A stretch of 64,000 nucleotides of DNA, from positions 924,522 to 988,521 of the forward strand of contig JASEVX010000033.1 of the NCBI GenBank assembly GCA_031761405.1, written 5' to 3'. This document shows positions 33,091-44,033 of this stretch, piece after piece. Position numbers and translations under genes: made by a program. The notes under the pieces are model-generated. The model ran no database searches. It saw nothing but the letters and a program-made list of their open reading frames with translations, and had not been told where the DNA came from. This stretch comes from Serripes groenlandicus. Taxonomy: Eukaryota > Mollusca > Bivalvia > Cardiida > Cardiidae. How positions within the stretch are numbered: the stretch's first letter is position 1; every line of letters starts with the position of its first letter.

Positions 33091-33240
33091 ATTCAAGTAG
33101 TTGAACTGACATTTAGAAACAGATTTGTAAACCAGTTTGTTACAAGCAATTTCTCATTTATTTGTATTCAAGTAGTTGAACTGACATTTAGAAACAGATT
33201 TGTAAACCAGTTTGTTACAAGCAATTTCTCATTTATTTGT
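33091..33240 (+). repeat. Perfect 75-bp tandem duplication
   Basis: Two copies beginning ATTCAAGTAGTTGAACTGAC with no difference seen, each ending CTCATTTATTTGT. Confidence 0.92.
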
Positions 33241-33245
33241 ATACA

Positions 33246-33464
33246 AAACCCCTTCCAACATATAGACGCGTTTTGATGCATCTGATGCAGACAACTTTAG
33301 AAAACATTGTGGCAAAAGATGAAATTGCTCAAAACAAACAATTTCTCCTTTTGCCACAATGTTTCAACCTCTTTCAGTAACATAACATCAATTTACAGAG
33401 ACGTTCTATTGTTTTGTTTAGATGATCTCAAAGTCGTCTGCTTTGTATGTGGGGAAAGGGTTAA
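33246..33464 (-). repeat. TTAA palindromic element, B
   Basis: The right arm has lost GCAGATTTGT; right TTAA intact. Confidence 0.75.
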
Positions 33465-33552
33465 CCAATGTGTTCGGTGCTTTTTGGGAATATCTCACTG
33501 TGACTTTTCTAATGTGTTTCAACAGGTTCTTCACTGTCTATCAATGTGTAAT

Positions 33553-33996
33553 TATACCCCCTTCGAAGAAGAGGGGGTATATAGGAGTCACTGTGCCGGG
33601 CTGTCGGTCGGAATCCATATTTTGTCCGGCCTATTTCTTACAAACCACTGGGTGGAATTCAATAAAATTGTACATAAATCTTCTATACCAAGAGGAGATG
33701 TGCATATACTATAGGTCTAACAATTGCATGTTATTTTACAGAGTTATGGCCCTTTTACTTTTTAAGTCTGTCGGTCGGAAGCAATATTTTGTCTGGCCTA
33801 TTTCTTGCAAACCATTGGGTGGAATTCAATAAAATGTTACATGAAGCTTCTATACCAAGAGGAGATGTGCATATCCTAAAACGTCTTACAATTGCATGTT
33901 ATTTTACAGAGTTATGGCCCTTTTACTTATTAAGTTATGGTGTAGGTCAAGGTGCTGTTTTGGGGGTATTTATCATCTTCAGTGATAGTTCTAGTT
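33553..33996 (+). mobile_element. Pearl-like element, two units
   Basis: Palindromic head ACCCCCTTCGAAGAAGAGGG, GTCGGTCGG run, two units separated by a second TCTGTCGGTCGGAAGC, and the terminus AGTGATAGTTCTAGTT. Confidence 0.8.
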
Positions 33997-34107
33997 TAGT
34001 CCTGGATACATCTTTTGACAAAAAAATATAGCCCATTAGCCCAATAAGTTTTACACCAATTTACCTTATTTACCTTATTATGATATTAGACACTTTTCAA
34101 ATACAAA

Positions 34108-34579
34108 TTAACCCTTTCCCACATGCCCGACTGTAGCTTTTCCGGGGAGACTTACCAAATTCCATGGAAAATCCTCGGAGTATTCGGACAACTTTCCAGG
34201 GATAATCTGACACTTTCCATGGAAATTCCAGGACATTTATGTGGAAAACCCGGAAATTCCATGGACAACCCGGAAAAGTTTCATGGAAACCCCGGAAAAG
34301 TTCCATGGACACCCCGGAACGGTTCCATGGACATGCTGGAATGGTTCCGGGACCCCGGAATATTCGGACACATTTCCAGCATTTCCGCATTTTAACATTA
34401 AATTTCTTGGTTTTTTCCATGGTTTTTCCATGGTTTCCGTGTATTTTCCGTGTATTTTTGTATTTTCTGTTATGAGTCCCCGGGAAAGCTACATCCGGGT
34501 ACAAGAAGTCTGCAGCAAAAATATGGAATCTCTCTATAAATGAAAGAACAGTTAGTGAATAAAGCGGAAAACATGTAGG
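34108..34579 (+). repeat. TTAA palindromic element, host of the CCATGG element
   Basis: TTAACCCTTTCCCACAT and ACAAGAAGTCTGCAGC, normally adjacent, are separated by the insertion at 34125-34501; the right half of the host is missing. Confidence 0.7.
34125..34501 (+). mobile_element. GC-rich TIR element with a CCATGG minisatellite
   Basis: Ends are imperfect inverted repeats of about 24 bases (CCCGACTGTAGCTTTTCCGG at left, reverse complement CCCGGATGTAGCTTTCCCGG at right). The centre has about five units of 22 bp with TTCCATGGACA(A/C)CCCGGAA. Open frames on both strands arise from the repeat. Base composition is far from the AT-rich surroundings. Confidence 0.8.
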
Positions 34580-35018
34580 TTAACCCTTTCCCACATACAA
34601 TAAATCTGCAGCAGATGACTTTTGAAATGATCCAAAATACAGAAAATCTTTATAAATGATAGTATGGTTATTAAATAGAGTTGAAAGTTGAAATTGTTGT
34701 GGATAACCCTTTCCCTCATACTGCAATTCTGCAGCAGACGACTTTGAACTTATTTTGTCAAAACATAGAAAATCTCCATAGTTGAATGGATAACCTATGA
34801 CAAAAAGTGGAAAACATTGTGGCAAAAGGAGAAATTGCACGTTTTGTGCAATTTCTACTTTTGTCACTATGTTTTCAAATAGCCGTCTGCTGCAGAGGCG
34901 TCAGAAAGCGTCTATATGAGGGAAAGGGATAATGAGCAATTTCTCCCTTTGCCACAGTGATTTTAAAAATCGTCTGCTGCAGAGGCATCAGAAAGCGTCT
35001 GTATGTTGGAAAGGGTTG
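34580..35018 (+). repeat. TTAA palindromic element, B, host of a nested copy
   Basis: Left part ends GAAATTGTTGTGG; right part resumes TGAGCAATTTCTCCCTTTGC after the inner copy. Confidence 0.78.
34703..34932 (+). repeat. TTAA palindromic element, A, 230 bp, flanked by ATAA
   Basis: Intact in sequence, but both flanks read ATAA instead of TTAA (GGATAACCC and GGGATAATG). Confidence 0.9.
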
Positions 35019-35072
35019 ATAGAGGAAATTGATCATTACAAAAATTGCTCAACATAATTTCTCTGGTCTCTC

Positions 35073-35305
35073 ATCCTTTCCCACCACCTACAGAAGCATT
35101 TTGACGCAAAAGCAGCAGACGACTTTTGAAAACATTGTGGCGAAAGGTGAAATGGCTCACAGTGAGCAATTTCTCCTTTGGCCACAATGTTTTCAGCTTT
35201 ATTAAACAATTAAGCTATCCTTTATGGAGATTTTTTTTTCAGGTTTTTGTCACAATGTTTTCAAAGTTGTCTGCTGCAGATTTTTTGTATGTGGGAAAGG
35301 GATAA
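35073..35305 (-). repeat. TTAA palindromic element, C
   Basis: Core GTGGCGAAAGGTGAAATGGC; a T run inside GAGATTTTTTTTTCAGG; right end GGGATAAT. Confidence 0.8.
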
Positions 35306-35309
35306 TACA

Positions 35310-35514
35310 CATTCTACATGCAACAAATCTGCACCAGAAACTTTTGAAAATATCTTGGTAAAAATATGAATGATCTGTCAATGAAAGGGTAACTATTGAA
35401 TAGTCTTGAAAACAAAACGGCAACATGAGCAATTTCTCCTTTTGCCACACTGTTTTCAAAAGTCTTCAGATGTTGATGCATCAGAATGCTTCTGCAAGTT
35501 GGAAAGGGGGTTAA
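35310..35514 (+). repeat. TTAA palindromic element, B
   Basis: Left hairpin arm deleted; right end GGAAAGGGGGTTAA. Confidence 0.7.
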
Positions 35515-35530
35515 ACTCTACATTGTTGCA

Positions 35531-35723
35531 GAGCTCTAGATAAGGGGCATTTTTGCATGTTATAAAATCCTAATTAGACCCTCTAACCCTATGTTGTGGG
35601 TACTCAAGAGAATCGTCTCAGTGAGGGTTTTGCTTTAGACAACTCTTGAGTACTCACAATATAGGTTTGGGATGTTAAATAAGGTCTTTTAGAAGATGAA
35701 GTAAGACACCTTATCTAGAGCTC
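35531..35723. mobile_element. Palindromic element with GAGCTCTAGATAAGG termini
   Basis: Perfect 15-bp terminal inverted repeats at 35531 and 35709, and an inner inverted pair around GTACTCAAGAGAATCGTCTC. Partial copies end at 546, near 30462, and at 55613-55740, the last with a strong AAGAATCG...CGATTCTT hairpin. Confidence 0.82.
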
Positions 35724-37526
35724 CAGGCTTTGATTGCCATAGATTAGTTTTACGTACTGCATATTGCATGCCATTATAATATTAAAATGCTTTTATTGTT
35801 TTTCTTTTATTTCCATGTGGTATAGAAAAGCCCAAGTTTTCAGAAGGTATAAGAATATCACTTGCATTACAGTACAAAATTGTTGTCTCTTTGGACCTGA
35901 GTTTGTTTCGTTGTTATGTTATGATGACATTTGCTTATCATGGAATCAGTTCTTAGTCGACTGTCTGTAATGCTTGTACTGACTGACAATGGCAGGCATC
36001 ACATAATCATGTTTATGGTCTTGCAATTTTCCTCTTCATATCAGTAAATTTCAGTTTTGAAAATACAGAAATATTAACGTACATCAAAAAGGTGTTGCTA
36101 CTTCTCTATCATTATTTCCGAAGCGAAACGAATCAAACTCAAGTCCAGAATTGAAAATATAAAATCTCTGCTCCTTTGTAAGGTAGATTTCTTCCATCTC
36201 AGACAACATCTATCTAGTTTGAGATCATAGTCACTGGGAGAAGGGATGTACTAATCTTATAATTATATACATGTATGTACTTTTTTAGCCCTGTACAAAG
36301 TACAGAAGATCTATTCTTAACACCATGGTACCTGTATCCTCCATTCTCGTCGTTTCGTGCATGTTTACCAAATATACCGCACATGCAGGTTGTTGATATA
36401 GGATGTTCAATTTCTATTTATATTAATGTGTATACTAATCAGAAAATCGATTATAAACAAATAAAACGATATTCAACTTAAAAATATGCAGGTCACTGAG
36501 CTGAATTGGGTAGAAGCTGTCCCAATGGTTTCATGCATCTGATTGGCTGTAAGGGTTTTAGGGTAATTTTTGAGAATTTGAATAAATTTGCATAGGTCAT
36601 GTAACCTTTTTAACCTTTCAAAGATGGCAACAGTGGCATGAAAGAGATATTTACCAAACATTTTGTAAAAAACAAAAAATGAGCAATTTAGCTACAACGT
36701 GCATTATTTTCTGGCAGATTGTTATGAATTTAACTTTTTGGCAAAACCGTTAAACATCTAGAGCATATTTTACATTATTTTTCTTAGTAATTTTTTTTTA
36801 ATTACTTTGCAAATTGTCGCTGAAAACTTTACGGAAATCCAGCTCTTGAAAAAGTGATATTAGCAATGTGCGAGCATATTTAGAATAATAACAAAAAATG
36901 CACTATTAGAATGGGAATGCATGAAACGATGAGACACAGGGATATCACCATGGCGCCCGTGTCCGCGCCCATATACAGTACAAAATATTTGTTAATCACC
37001 ATGACATCGGGTGTCTATGTTTGGGTTTCCTGTTCACCTAAAATGGGCAGCCTGGGTACCAACGAATTTAAAATGGGATGCAATCATAGACCCCTTTACC
37101 ATGCTGCTCTTGTCTGACTTATCTCCAATGATTCTCTTTTTGTTCTTTTTCATTACATCTATAGAATGTTGTAGATTAGTCCTCAGATTATAATTTAGTC
37201 ATGCCGTGTTCCTGTATCTGCCCATGTCAAATGCATGATTGAACATTGTAACTTCCACAATTTACTAATATTATTGTTGTGATTAATTAATGGTTTTAGG
37301 ACAGAAACTAGTCCTTTAACTGATATCATATTTGAAATCAGTTAAGAACATTATTGTAACATGCAGATATTTGGTACAAAGTTAGAAACTCTTTTTGATA
37401 AGAAGAATTCAATGTAGAAAATATCAGAAAAACATGATGCCAAAATCTCAAGTGAAAACTATGTGTAGAAAATGTTGTTAGAAGAAGGAAAAGAATGCTC
37501 AAGTTCATTTCTAATTATATTGAAAG
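35724..37526. other. Long intron stretch free of the palindromic family
   Basis: The largest block without TTAA elements. No exon fits the required phase; an exon-like stretch at 36289-36389 is discussed under rejections. TATAAAC and AAAAAAT tracts only. Confidence 0.55.
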
Positions 37527-37722
37527 ACAGTGGTGCAGTGGAAGAGCGTCGGCCTCTGGTACCAAAGGTCCAAGGTTCAAATCCAATGATGAGTGGGTTC
37601 TGCCTTTGGAATTTTTCCACACAAATGGTGAAAGTACTGGTTAGGTATCCAGGAAGCAGACATCAAACGCGATTAATATAAGCTCAAAGCTCAAAGCTTG
37701 TTTCGCAATTGATCACAAAGGG
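37527..37722 (+). mobile_element. tRNA-headed SINE, family C, plus strand
   Basis: Head GTGGTGCAGTGGAAGAGCGT with B box AGGTTCAAATCC; body GGGTTCTGCCTTTGGAATTT and GGAAGCAGACATCAAACGCG; tail AGCTTGTTTCGCAATTGATC. Followed by an AGGGATCACTTCTCCATTGT piece of another repeat. Confidence 0.8.
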
Positions 37723-38223
37723 ATCACTTCTCCATTGTCTGTCTGTCCATCATGCTTTCACTTACTGAAATAGTGGCAAGCAACACATAAGCTCCCTCTA
37801 ACACTTGTATCTTCATTACAAAATAGTTTTAAATTGAATTTTAATCTTACCCCTGACTTCACAAAACATTTGACTTCCCTGCAGCAAGAAAAACAATTGC
37901 TTCTTTTGTCACGACAGATTCAACTCTGTTTTAAAATGATACTTTCGATATTCAATAATTTTGTTAACAACTTCGATGTTGTAGTGATTGGAGTGTCAGC
38001 CTTGAGAGCATGGCACGATCCTGGGTCAGGTCATTCCAAACCCTTTAAAAATGTTAGCAGTCGCTTCCCCTCCATGGCACTCAGGATTTGGAGGATAGAG
38101 TTATTTATGACTGGTGCCCAGTGTAAGGATAAACTTACAAGCAGTTCTGTTAATTTACCCAGCAACTGCCATGATATATAACTAAAACACTATTGAAAGC
38201 GACGTAAAATAACATTCAAACCA

Positions 38224-38452
38224 TAAACCCTTTCCCACCTGCAGACGCATTTTGATGCAGGAGCAGCAGACAACTTTTGAAAACATTGTGGACAAAGGTG
38301 AAATTGCTCATGATGAGCAATTTCACCTTTGACAACAATGTTATCAACTTTATTTAACAATTAAGCTATCTTTTACGGAGATTTTTCCGTATTTTATCAC
38401 TATGTTTTCAAAGTCGTCTGCTGCGGATTTGTTGTATGTTGGAAAGGGTTAA
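38224..38452 (-). repeat. TTAA palindromic element, C
   Basis: Core GTGGACAAAGGTGAAATTGC paired with GAGCAATTTCACCTTTGAC; right TTAA intact. Confidence 0.85.
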
Positions 38453-38530
38453 CCCTTAAAATACCTTACCTATCACATAAGCATTGAAAAAAAGTTTTTT
38501 ACATTTGGTGGTGAATGCACTCTTGTACTT

Positions 38531-38951
38531 TTTACCCGTTCCCTCATAAAGATGTTTTCTGATGCCTCTGCAGCAGATGACTTTTGAAAACAATGAGTCA
38601 AACTCACAACTCTTTTCAATAATTATACTTTCATTTATAAAGATTTTCCTTATTTTAATTCAGATAAGTTCAGTCATCTGCTGCAGATTTCTTATATGTG
38701 GGAAAGGGGATTAAAAAGGTCGCCTAAAGTTTTCTTTTATTATCTTAGCATGTACACAATATTTTAAAAGGGGTTTGGTAGATTGGTTGCACTTAACCTT
38801 TTCCCACTTACAACAAGTCTGCTGCAGATGACTTTGAAAACAACTGCTGATAAATGTACTAAATCACTATAAACTATAGGATATTTATTGAATAAAGTTG
38901 AAAGCGTTGTTTTCAAAAGTCATAATGCGTCTGCAGGTGGCAAATGGTTAA
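38531..38951. repeat. Two shortened TTAA palindromic elements
   Basis: 38531-38713 is minus with the hairpin lost. 38793-38951 is plus, TTAA at both ends, with the right CTGCAG arm lost. Confidence 0.68.
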
Positions 38952-39273
38952 ACTTTCTATATCAATCTGAATATATATTATATATATGACCAAACAACAA
39001 CATTGATTAGATATTCAAACCTTTTTTTGCAAAGATGCATATAAGGATATACATCTTTGAATATATGTTTCCAAAAGTTGTCTGTTGAAATAGTTGGTAT
39101 GGTGAATATGAGCCATGTTTGCCCTATACTAAATTTGAAAACATTGTGGCAAATTCTTCTTTTCCCACAATGGTGTCAGCCCGAACAATTTAAATCATAC
39201 TTAAATTTTTTCTATATGATTCTCATTTGTCTTAAGATATTATTAAAGCAGACAACACTGTTAATATAAATGG

Positions 39274-39512
39274 TTAACGGTTTTCCACACACAACAAATC
39301 TGCAGCAGATGACTTTGAAAACTTATTGGCCAAAATCTGGAAAATCTCTATGAAAGACAGTGTAACTAACTACTGAAAAAGTTGAAATAGTTGTGGAAAA
39401 AGTAGAAATTGCTGAATTTGAGCAATATCTCCTTTTGTCATTATATTATCAGCAGTCATTTGCTGCAGAGGCATCAGAAAGCGTCTTTAATTGGAAAGAA
39501 AGGGAGCGTTAA
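39274..39512 (+). repeat. TTAA palindromic element, B
   Basis: Both TTAA; right end stretched to GGAAAGAAAGGGAGCGTTAA. Confidence 0.75.
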
Positions 39513-39614
39513 ATATTTGTCACGGGTATACTGGCATCCCTGCATTGGATGGTTGGTTGGTCTGACAGTATAAGATACAAATTTTATTGAGCAAGCTTCT
39601 TGTTCAAGTTTTAC

Positions 39615-39842
39615 TACTTTCCCATTGAGCAAACAAACTCCAGCAGACAACTTCGAAAACATCTAGGCAAAAATAGGAAAAATTTCTATAAAGGAAAAGA
39701 TAATTTATTAAAGTGTTGAAAACATTGTGGCAAAAGGGGTAATTGCTCATAATGATCAATTTCTTCTTTTGCCACTATATATGGTTGCAAAAGTCGTCGG
39801 CTGCAGAGGCTTCAGAAATATAATTATGGGAGAATGGATTAT
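39615..39842 (+). repeat. TTAA palindromic element, termini eroded
   Basis: Core GTGGCAAAAGGGGTAATTGC and CTTCTTTTGCCAC clear. Confidence 0.65.
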
Positions 39843-39954
39843 AAGATATTTTATTGAAACTAGATATACTTGATAATTATAAATTATGGATGAGAAAAAT
39901 GTTTATTTTTGTTATCATATCGGGTTAGGTTTTTTTGTCAACTGCGTAGCATGG

Positions 39955-40275
39955 TAGGCACTTAGGGATTACTTTTTTTTTTGTCCGGCGTCTGTCCGTC
40001 CGTCAGTCCGTCCGTCCGTCTGTCTGTCCGTTACACTTTTTCGTCACGTTTTCAAATAACATTTTTTTCTACTCAAAGGATTACATTGAAACTTCTGACA
40101 AATGTTTATATCAATGTGTGTGATTGGTTCACAAAAGGGGGATAATCCAAATATTTTTATATCAGAGTTATTGCCCCTTTTCTGTCAAAAGTTAAAATTT
40201 CTGACAAGGCCCCGGCAGGTGACACACGTGCTCCGGGGAGCACTCCATTCTAGATATCTCCCCTTGAACTTTGAC
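39955..40275 (+). repeat. Pearl-like head with (GTCC)n run
   Basis: TGGTAGGCACTTAGGGATTAC, then a GTCCGTCC/GTCTGTCC run, then AT-rich body and GGCAGGTGACACACGTGCTC. Only one body unit is seen. Confidence 0.55.
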
Positions 40276-40453
40276 ATTTTTTTTGTCCTGTCAGTGTAGT
40301 TTGTGCAGTGTATAAAGTCATATATTGTCATATACTGTTATGGTTTTTTATGCCTTATAAATATTTATTTTAAATTTTACCAAATTGTATCATGATCATG
40401 TTTCAATCTCATTTAAATGAAACCAAGAGACTTTTCTGTATGTATATTGGATC

Positions 40454-40705
40454 TCATCCTCGGTACCCAGGCTATTCATAAAATATATGATACCCTGGGC
40501 GAATTGGCTGTAAAAATCTTGTTCTCATGAATAATTTATGAGATGAAATGCAGCCGCTTGATTGGTCGCATGACACAAACCTTGTGCGATACGAAGATTA
40601 CAGTGTAGTTACGGAGGAAATCGTGGTGCATGCTTTACGAAGTTTCGCTAGCCAATTTGCCCAGGGTATCATATATTTTATGAATAGCCTGGATACCGAG
40701 GATGA
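40454..40705. mobile_element. Near-perfect palindromic TIR element with target-site duplication
   Basis: 47-bp terminal inverted repeats (40454-40500 and 40659-40705) differ at one base. The outer end reads TCATCCTCGGTA. TTGGATC flanks both sides (40447 and 40706), a 7-bp duplication, or 8 bp if the T is counted. Length 252 bp, no coding capacity. The duplication size suggests a hAT-type relative; that is tentative. Confidence 0.88.
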
Positions 40706-41039
40706 TTGGATCTGTGTCAACTCAAGTTGAACCTGTAAATTTAAATATTCATTTATGAGGAGGTTCTCTTTTTTCTGTCCAATAAAATTGCATGATACAA
40801 CCAATGCTCTGCCATTACAGCATCTCTTTCTCATTTACTTATATGGATTATCTTCCTTGTTGATACCTTAGAATTTTGTAGGTGACAATTTGATTGGCTG
40901 ATGCAAAGGACAATCAGAGATGACCTGTAATAGGCAGTCATCAGAACTTTATGAACGTTTGCTCCTGAAGCAAAGTTTAGGTCTGGTTTTAATGAGATTG
41001 GATCATGATTGTATATTGTAATTTGGACCTTAGGTCTAC

Positions 41040-41264
41040 TCTAACCCTTTCCCACATTTAGACGCTTTCTGATGCCTCTGCAGCAGACGACTATTAAAAA
41101 CAATGTGACAAAATGAGAAATCGCTCAAAACAAGCAATTTGTCCTTTTGCCACAATGTTTTAAACTCTTTTCAGTAATTATACCTACATTTATAAAGCTC
41201 TTCCTTACGTAGATACTTTCAAAGTCGTCTGCTGTTAATTTGTTGCATGTGGGGAAAGGGTTAA
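41040..41264 (-). repeat. TTAA palindromic element, B
   Basis: Right TTAA 42 bases before the exon at 41307; hairpin GAAATCGCTCAAAACAAGC. Confidence 0.82.
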
Positions 41265-41306
41265 TATATTCACAGAATAACTGTTATAAAACATCAACTT
41301 TTACAG

Positions 41307-41466
41307 TTGAAGAAGAGGGAAGTGAAGGGGGCTCCACGGGTCATGACATGACTAATTCGGCCAGATCTTCGGTCAGTGATAACGTGTTTTCTGACGATAA
41401 AAAGAAAGGCGGCAAGAAGAATAAAGACCCTAGACGATCTGGTGGTCTTCTGAAAGGATTTTTCAA
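41307..41466 (+). CDS. PARD3: Par-3 exon: acidic then Lys-rich segment
   Basis: The acceptor is AACTTTTACAG and the donor is TTTCAA|GTAAGT. Phase 1 in, phase 2 out. It encodes EEEGSEGGSTGHDMTNSARS, then KKKGGKKNKDPRRSGG and LLKGFFK. Vertebrate PARD3 has a comparable Lys-rich segment ending KGLGDMFRFGK, which this and the next exon resemble. Such basic stretches may bind membrane phosphoinositides; that is inference. Confidence 0.93.
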
Positions 41467-41473
41467 GTAAGTT

Positions 41474-42790
41474 TGACCCCCCTTTCCCAAACACAACAAA
41501 TCTGTTGCAGATGACTTTGAAAACATCTAGTATAAAACTAAGGGAATGCTGCTTTGCCAATTAAAGAGAGGTTAGAACATTGTGACAAAAGGAGAAAATG
41601 AACAATTTCTCATATTTCCGTAAAATCTTTTCAACCCTAATCATGAGCAATTCTTTCATTTAGTGTATTTTTAGATCACCTGAGCCAAATGTAGGCTCAA
41701 GGTGATCTATTCTGATCAAATTTTGTCCGTCGTCTGTTATCGTCCGTCGTCCGTCGTTAACTTTTAGCTTTAACCATCATCTCATCCTAAACCACTGGAC
41801 CAATTTCATTCAAACTTCACAGGAATGTTCCTTTGGTGGCCCTCTTTCAAAATTGTTCAAAGATTTAAATTCCATTGAGAACTTTGGTTACTGAGGCATC
41901 AGAAAAGGGGCAAAATGTCCAAACTTTAGAAATCTTCTCTGAATCTGCATGTCAGATTCCAATATAGTTTAGTAGAAATGTTCCTTGGGTGACCCTCTAC
42001 AAATATTGTTCAAGGCGTACTGATTGGTTGAAACATATGGCAGTCAGGAGGCATCAGAAAAGGGGAAAAATGACAAAGTTTGGACATTCCATTTTTTTTT
42101 TAAAGTCCTTGTCTGATATTCAGAAAATTGTAGGAATCTTATTTCAGTGATCCTCTACTTAATTTGTTCAAGCTGTATTAATTGGTTTAAAAATCATAGC
42201 AACCTCGCGTCATCACAAAAGGGGTAAATTGAACTTTTAGCTACAAATGACAACTCCTATCATTCCACTCATCCAATTTCAACTTAATTTCCCAGGAATG
42301 TTCCTTTGATGGTCCTCTTTCAAAATTGTTCAAATACTTACATTATGTGTAGAACTTTTTATGCTGCGGCATCAGAAATTGAGAAAAATACCCAAACTTT
42401 AAAAACCTCCATCTCCAAAATCCATTTGTCGGATTCCAAGATGATTTGGCAGAAATGTTCTTTGAGTGACTCTCTACAAAAACTGTTCAAGTCATATTGA
42501 ATTCGTTGACAAACAGGGCAGCAAAGGTGCAAAATGGCAAAACTTTATAATTCCATTCTTATTAAATTTGAAGATACAAATGGCTTTTACTTATAAACTA
42601 TTTCTTTAACTGAGTGTCCACTCCTTGCAGTTTCATTTGAACTCCTGATCAAATTTTCACAGATATTTGCAGTTAAATATTTGCCTCTAATTTACTATCA
42701 TTCAGGTGATTGATTTAGGGCCATCTTGGCCCTCTTGTTTACTTAATGATCAACTGCTGCATATTTGTTGTATGTGGGATAGGGATAGTT
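41474..42790 (+). repeat. Broken TTAA palindromic element pieces around a large insertion
   Basis: 41474-41560 is a plus left arm starting eight bases after the exon. 41575-41668 is a core reading on to ATTCTTTCATTTAGTG, and 42745-42790 is a matching minus right arm (CTGCTGCATATTTGTTGTAT). The GCTCACCT-family element lies between them. Confidence 0.6.
41670..42741 (+). mobile_element. GCTCACCT-family element, long copy
   Basis: Starts TTTAGATCACCTGAGCC with a hairpin (GTAGGCTCAAGGTGATC) and GTCCGTCGTC repeats. Its body has repeated AGGAATGTTCCTTTGGTGGCC / GAAATGTTCCTTGGGTGACC units, and it ends CAGGTGATTGATTTAGGGCC, ATCTTGGCCCTCTTGTTTA. A 3' fragment is at 51290-51478. Confidence 0.8.
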
Positions 42791-42983
42791 TAGCTAGATC
42801 ATTTTATGAGTCAGATATTGTCTAGTAATCATGTAATTTCATTATTGTCTTTTTGAATTTCTCTACAATTTATTTTTCTTTGTACTTATCTTTCATAAAA
42901 TTACTTACCTATAAAATTATACAAGATGAAATGAATTAATATAATTAAGACAAGTGCCGTTATAAACTTCTTCTTCTTTTCAG

Positions 42984-43127
42984 TTTTAGAAAAGGTAGAA
43001 AGACGCCAGTAGATGATATTGGTAAAGCTGATAAGCCCTCTGATGGTAAAAAGGAGTCTGCAGATCATAAAGATCATATAGATCATAGTACAGGCCTGTG
43101 GAAGCAAGCCGAGGCAGATCAGGAGAG
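42984..43127 (+). CDS. PARD3: Par-3 exon: basic segment
   Basis: The acceptor is CTTCTTTTCAG and the donor is GAGAG|GTAAAC, phase 2 at both ends. FRKGRKTPVDDIGKADKPSD continues the basic segment, followed by a His/Asp-rich DHKDHIDHSTGLWKQAEAD. A palindromic element starts eight bases after the exon ends, so the intron has almost no unique sequence beside the donor. Confidence 0.92.
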
Positions 43128-43134
43128 GTAAACT

Positions 43135-43364
43135 TTAACCCTTTCCCACCTATAGACTCATTTTGACACAACTGCAGCAGACGACTTTTAAAAACATCGT
43201 GACAAAAGGAGAAATTGCTTAAAACAAGCAATTCCTCGTTTTGCAACAATGTTTTCAACTTTTTTTCAGTAATTATACCAACACTTTTAGAGATTTTCCA
43301 TATTTTTGAGTAGACATTTTCAAAGTCGGCTGCTGCAGATTGGCTGTATGTGGAAAAGAGTTAA
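43135..43364 (-). repeat. TTAA palindromic element, B, beside a splice donor
   Basis: Left TTAA begins eight bases after the exon ends at 43127. Both TTAA present. Confidence 0.85.
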
Positions 43365-43691
43365 ACAGCATACATCAAATCTGCAGCAGACGACTTTGAA
43401 AACATCAAGGCAAAAATATGGATTTTCTTTGTTAAATGAAGTAGAAAATGTAGAAATTGCTTATTCTGAACTCTTTTTAGCTCGACTTTTGAAAAAACGA
43501 CAGCTATTGTCATGACCCTGGTGTCGTCGGCAGCGTGGTCGTCCAGTTAAGGTTTTTTGTTCAGCTCAGCTTTTTTTCTGTTTTCTATCAGTCGATCGTC
43601 TCTGCCGTACGCGGTGCTCTTGTTTTCTTTTGCCACAATGTTTTCAAAAAAATGTCAGCGGCAAATGTGTCAGCATGTGGGAAAGAGTTAA
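43365..43691 (+). repeat. TTAA palindromic element interrupted by an AGCTCGACTTTTGAAAA repeat
   Basis: Host pieces GGTAGAAATTGCTTATTCTG-type and TTTGCCACAATGTTTTCA flank about 150 bases (43479-43625) that start TTTAGCTCGACTTTTGAAAA and end GGTGCTCTTGTTTTC. Confidence 0.65.
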
Positions 43692-44033
43692 TTAAACTAC
43701 ACAAATGTGAGATGTTTCGAAGGTCTTTTCTTCCATGTAGAATGTCATGTAAAATATCTAGTAAATTCACCATTGAAGATTGTCACAGGATTTCAAACGG
43801 ATTAGTTATCGGTTAGATGACACTCTTTTGAGTTAAAATATTTGCCTAGTTATCCATGCGAAAAAATTGTTGGAAAAGGAGAAGTTGTTCCATTTCCTAC
43901 AATGTTTCGCACCTCGTCCTGCATTCCGAAAATATAAATTCTATGGTCAATATTTTGTTATTTACTTTTCATCAGATGCGGGACAGATTTAAACGGCTTA
44001 TCAAAGAGAGATTGTTGCTCTACTGAGATGCCG

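Noticed and set aside
33480..33535. Possible exon acceptor GTGTTTCAACAG
   Set aside because: The sequence downstream runs into a pearl-like element within 20 bases and has no matching donor.
34097..34543. Overlapping open frames of 64-135 codons on both strands
   Set aside because: All arise from the 22-bp CCATGG minisatellite, which is free of stops in several frames.
36289..36389. Exon-like stretch: TTTTTTAG acceptor, open frame reading TEDLFLTPWYLYPPF, and CACATGCAG|GTTGTT donor
   Set aside because: It does not fit the phase between the flanking Par-3 exons (a stop arises in the needed frame), and the residues do not resemble Par-3. A separate transcript cannot be excluded.
37834..38181. 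115-codon open frame
   Set aside because: Overlaps a decayed repeat and a SINE tail; no splice sites in the required phase.
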